From positions 95,001 through 159,000 of the forward strand of contig JAUJYZ010000239.1 in assembly GCA_033675265.1 (NCBI GenBank): a stretch of DNA of 64,000 nt, in the 5' to 3' direction. This document shows positions 44,501-50,500 of this stretch, piece by piece. A program made the position numbers and the translations under genes. Numbering within the stretch: the stretch's first letter is position 1; every line of letters starts with the position of its first letter. The notes below the pieces were generated by a model that made no database searches, was not told where the DNA came from, and saw only the letters and a program-made list of their open reading frames with translations. The DNA is from Actinostola sp. cb2023. Its lineage: Eukaryota; Cnidaria; Anthozoa; Actiniaria; Actinostolidae.

Positions 44501-47500
44501 AAACTAGCCTGCAACACAGAGCTTATTACTGTGCTAAGACACAAGCAAGCACAAGGCCTTATGTCACTGTGAAAACTAGCCTGACACAAGCATTAGTGCA
44601 AGCACAAGAGGCCTTATGTCACTGTGAAAACTAGCCTGACACAAGCATTAGTGCAAGCACAAGAGGTCTTATGTCACTGTGAAAACTACTAGCCTGACAC
44701 AAGCATTAGTGCAAGCACAAGAGGCCTTATGTCACTGTGAAAACTAGCCTGACACAAGCATTAGTGCAAGCACAAGAGGCCTTATGTCACTGTGAAAACT
44801 AGCCTGACACAAGCATTAGTGCAAGCACAAGAGGCCTTATGTCACTGTGAAAACTAGCCTGCCTGACACAAGCATTAGTGCAAGCACAAGAGGCCTTATG
44901 TCACTGTGAAAACTAGCCTGACACAAGCATTAGTGCAAGCACAAGAGGCCTTATGTCACTGTGAAAACTAGCCTGACACAAGCATTAGTGCAAGCACAAG
45001 AGCCTTATGTCACTGTGAACTGCAAGCACAAACTAGCCTGACACAAGCATGTACTGTGCAAGACACAAGAGCAAGCACAAGAGGCCTTATGTCACTGTGA
45101 AAACTAGCCTGACACAAGCATTAGTGCAAGCACAAGAGGCCTTATGTCACTGTGAAAACTAGCCTGACACAAGTGCAAGCACAAGAGCCTTATGTCACTG
45201 TGAAAACTAGCCTGACACAAGCATTAGTGCAAGCACAAGAGGCCTTATGTCACTGTGAAAACTAGCCTGACACAACACAGGCCTTAGCATTAGTGCACAA
45301 GCACAAGAGGCCTTATGTCACTGTGAAAACTAGCCTGACACAAGCATTAGTGCAAGCACAAGAGGCCTTATGTCACTGTGAAAACTTAGCCTGACACAAG
45401 CATTAGTGCAAGCACAAGAGGCCTTATTCATGTCACTGTGAAAACTAGCCTGACACAAGCATTAGTGCAAGCACAAGAGGTCTTATGTCACTGTGAAAAC
45501 TAGCCTGACACAAGCATTAGTGCAAGCACAAGAGGCCTTATGTCACTGTGAAAACTAGCCTGACACAAAGCATGTACTGTGAAAACTAGCACACAAGAGG
45601 CACAAGAGGCCTTATGTCACTGTGAAAACTAGCCTGACACAAGCATTAGTGCAAGCACAAGAGGCCTTATGTCACTGTGAAAACTAGCCTGACACAAGCA
45701 TTAGTGCAAGCACAAGAGGTCTTATGTCACTGTGAAAACTAGCCTGACACAAGCATTAGTGCAAGCACAAGAGGCCTTATGTCACTGTGAAAACTAGCCT
45801 GACACAAGCATTAGTGCAAGCACAAGAGGCCTTATGTCACTGTGAAAACTAGCCTGACACAAGCATTAGTGCAAGCACAAGAGGTCTTATGTCACTGTGA
45901 AAACTAGCCTGACACAAGCATTAGTGCAAAAGGTCTTATGTCACTGTGAAAACTAGCCTGACACAAGCATTAGTGCAAGCACAAGAGGTCTTATGTCACT
46001 GTGAAAACTAGCCTGACACAAGCATTAGTGCAAGCACAAGAGGTCTTATGTCACTGTGAAAACTAGCCTGACACAAGCATTAGTGCAAGCACAAGAGGTC
46101 TTATGTGTCACTGTGAAAACAGCCTGACACAAGCATTAGTGCAAGCACAAGAGGCCTTATGTCACTGTGAAAACTAGCCTGACACAAGCATTAGTGCAAG
46201 CACAAGAGTGTCACTGTGAAAACTAGCCTGACACAAGCATTAGTGCAAGCACAAGAGCCCTTATGTCACTGTGAAAACTAGCCTGACACAAGCATTAGTG
46301 CAAGCACAAGAGGCCTTATGTCACTGTGAAAACTAGCCTGACACAAGCATTAGTGCAAGCAAGCACAAGAGGCCTTATGTCACTGTGAAAACTAGCCTGA
46401 CACAAGCATTAGTGCAAGCACAAGAGGCCTTATGTCACTGTGAAAACTAGCCTGACACAAGCATTAGTGCAAGCACAAGAGGTCTTATGTCACTGTGAAA
46501 ACTAGCCTGACACAAGCATTAGTGCAAGCACAAGAGGCCTTATGTCACTGTGAAAACTAGCCTGACACAAGCATTAGTGCAAGCACAAGAGCCCTTATGT
46601 CACTGTGAAAACTAGCCTTAGGTCTTATGTCACTGTGAAAACTAGCCTGACACAAGCATTAGTGCAAGCACAAGAGTCCTTATGTCACTGTGAAAACTAG
46701 CCTGACACAAGCATTAGTGCAAGCACAAGAGGCCTTATGTCACTGTGAAAACTAGCCTGACACAAGCATTAGTGCAAGCACAAGAGGCCTTATGTCACTG
46801 TGAAAACTAGCCTGACACAGCATTAGTCACTGTGAAAACTAGCCTGACACAAGCATTAGCACAAGAGCCCTTATGTCACTGTGAAAACTAGACACAAGCT
46901 GACACAAGCATTAGTGCAAGCACAAGAGGCCTTATGTCACTGTGAAAACTAGCCTGACACAAGCATTAGTGCAAGCACAAGAGCCCTTATGTCACTGTGA
47001 AAACTAGCCTGACACAAGCATTAGTGCAAGCACAAGAGCCTTAGTGCAAGCTGACACAAGCATTAGCAAGCACCCTTATGTCACTGTGAAAACTAGACAC
47101 AAGCTGACACAAGCATTAGTGCAAGCACAAGCACAAGAGCCCTTATGTCACTGTGAAAACTAGCCTGACACAAGCATTAGTGCAAGCACAAGAGGCCTTA
47201 TGTCACTGTGAAAACTAGCCTGACACAAGCATTAGTGCAAGCACAAGAGGCCTTATGTCACTGTGAAAACTAGCCTGCCTGACACAAGCATTAGTGCAAG
47301 CACAAGAGGCCTTATGTCACTGTGAAAACTAGCCTGACACAAGCATTAGTGCAAGCACAAGAGGCCTTATGTCACTGTGAAAACTAGCCTGACACAAGCA
47401 TTAGTGCAAGCACAAGAGGCCTTATGTCACTGTGAAAACTAGCCTGACACAAGCATTTGCAAGCACAAGAGTGCACTAGACACAGCAAGCACAAGAGCCC

Positions 47501-50500
47501 TTATGTCACTGTGAAAACTAGCCTGACACAAGCATTAGTGCAAGCACAAGAGGCCTTATGTCACTGTGAAAACTAGCCTGACACAACACAAGCAGCCTGA
47601 CACAAGCACAAGTGCAAGCACAAGAGGCCCTTATGTCACTGTGAAAACTAGCCTGACACAAGCATTAGTGCAAGCACAAGAGCCCTTATGTCACTGTGAA
47701 AACTAGCCTGACACAAGCATTAGTGCAAGCACAAGAGGCCTTATGTCACTGTGAAAACTAGCCTGACACAAGCATTAGTGCAAGCACAAGAGGCCTTATG
47801 TCACTGTGAAAACTAGCCTGACACAAGCATTAGTGCAAGCACAAGAGGCCCTTATGTCACTGTGAAAACTAGCCTGACACAAGCATTAGTGCAAGCACAA
47901 GAGGCCTTATGTCACTGTGAAAACTAGCCTGACACAAGCATTAGTGCAAGCACAAGAGCCTTATGTCACTGTGAAAACTAGCCTGACACAAGCATTAGTG
48001 CAAGCACAAGAGGCCTTATGTCACTGTGAAAACTAGCCTGACACAAGCATTAGTGCAAGCACAAGAGGCCTTATGTCACTGCCTGACACAAGCATTAGTG
48101 CAAGCACAAAACTAGCCTGACACAAGCAGGCCTTATGTCACTGTGAAAACTAGCCTGACACAAGCATTAGTGCAAGCACAAGAGGCCTTATGTCACTGTG
48201 AAAACTAGCCTGACACAAGCATTAGTGCAAGCACAAGAGGCCTTAGCACAAGCAGAGCCTTATGTCACTGTGAAAACTAGCCTGACACAGCATTAGTGCA
48301 AGCACAAGAGGCCTTATGTCACTGTGAAAACTAGCCTGACACAAGCATTAGTGCAAGCACAAGAGGCCTTATGTCACTGTGAAAACTAGCCTGACACAAG
48401 CATTAGTGCAAGCACAAGAGGTCACTTATGTCACTGTGAAAACTAGCCTGACACAAGCATTAGTGCAAGCACAAGAGGCCTTATGTCACTGTGAAAACTA
48501 GCCTGACACAAGCATTAGTGCAAGCACAAGAGGTCTTATGTCACTGTGAAAACTAGCCTGACACAAGCATTAGTGCAAGCACAAGAGGTCTTATGTCACT
48601 GTGAAAACTAGCCTGCAAGCACACAAGCATTGAAAAGTGCAAGCAGTGCAAAGAGGTCTTATGTCACTGTGAAAACTAGCCTGACACAAGCATTAGTGCA
48701 AGCACAAGAGGTCTTATGTCACTGTGAAAACTAGCCTGACACAAGCATTAGTGCAAGCACAAGAGGTCTTATGTCACTGTGAAAACTAGCCTGACACAAG
48801 CATTAGTGCAAGCACAAGAGGTCTTATGTCACTGTGAAAACTAGCCTGACACAAGCATTAGTGCAAGCACAAGAGGTCTTATGTCACTGTGAAAACTAGC
48901 CTGACACAAGCATTAGTGCAAGCACAAGAGGTCTTATGTCACTGTGAAAACTAGCCTGACACAAGCATTAGTGCAAGCACAAGAGGCCTTATGTCACTGT
49001 GAAAACTAGCCTGACACAAGCATTAGTGCAAGCACAAGAGGTCTTATGTCACTGTGAAAACTAGCCTGACAAACTAGAAAACTAGCCTGACACAAGCATT
49101 AGTGCAAGCACAAGACACAAGCAGAGGTCTTATGTCACTGTGAAAACTAGCCACAAGCATTAGTGCAAGCACAAGCCCTTATGTCACTGTGAAAACTAGC
49201 CTGACACAAGCATTAGTGCAAGCACAAGAGGCCTTATGTCACTGTGAAAACTAGACTGACACAAGCATTAGCGCAAGAGGACTTATGTCACTGTGAAAAC
49301 TAGCCTAATGCAAGCACAAGAGCAAGCATGAAAACTAGCGCAAGCACAAGAGGTCTTATGTCACTGTGAAAACTAGCCTACTAGCATAACAAGCACAAGA
49401 GGTCTTATGTCACTGTGAAAAAGCATTAGCGCAAGAGGACTTATGTCACTGTGAAAACTAGCCTAATGCAAGCATAAGCGCAAGCACAAGAGGTCTTATG
49501 TCACTGTGAAAACTAGCCTGATGCAAGCATAAGCACAAGCACAAGAGGCCTTATGTCAATGTGAAAACTAGCCTCACACAAACACAAGAAAATGGGCCCA
49601 ATGCAAATACAAGCATAAGGACCAAAATGTTTCCATTTTCTTACGCTTACATTATACACGTTGCATCAAATACTACACAGTCTGTAGATAGTGAGGATTG
49701 TCTCAGCTTTATACCTTTCTTGGGATAAAGACATCTGATCTTTCATCACGACCAATGACATTTTCTCCTTCAACGAACAAAAGAAAATCATTTTCACAAC
49801 TACAACACTACTACATACCTAGATACGTACTATAAAAGAATGAATGAAATCTCATAAACGTTGCTCCCATTTACTGCTCCACAAGAGCCAGAAAGTGACA
49901 TACAAAATAGCAATTAGCCACTTTAGAAATGAGTAAAGGACTGGGAACGAGTTTTGAGAATTAATCTAATTAAAAAATGAAATGTATGTTTAGTAGGGAC
50001 GCTTGTCCCGAGTAACCATACATTTCTTTGTAATTTGTGCAGTTTTTAAATGTCTGCAGTTCAGTTGCTGCTTCTCCAAACCCTATCAAACTCCTAAAAC
50101 TTACTAATTCTGATATGCTCTTTCTTGTGATGGGGTTCATTTTTTAATTAGATTAATTCTTAAAACTCGTTCCCAGTCCTCCACTCGTTTCTAAAGTGGC
50201 TAATAGAGTCGTTTTCGTATGAGTGGAAAGTAGTTATGGTACGGTTCGTGCCATGTCGTCATGGTAACGTGCCATGATCATGCGTTATCTAAGCATTCTG
50301 ATTGGTTGAGCAACGATTTTGCGCACTGTGATTGGTTGAATAGATGTCTTTGATTCCGTACCGTGACTGTAACTCTGTGCCGTAGGTTTCCCACTCATAC
50401 GAAAACGACTCTAAAGAGGGCCATTTACACGGGCGATTTTATTTTGAGCATGTTCGAAATTGCAGCGATTTGGCTGCAATTTTATCGCCGCTACTGAAAA

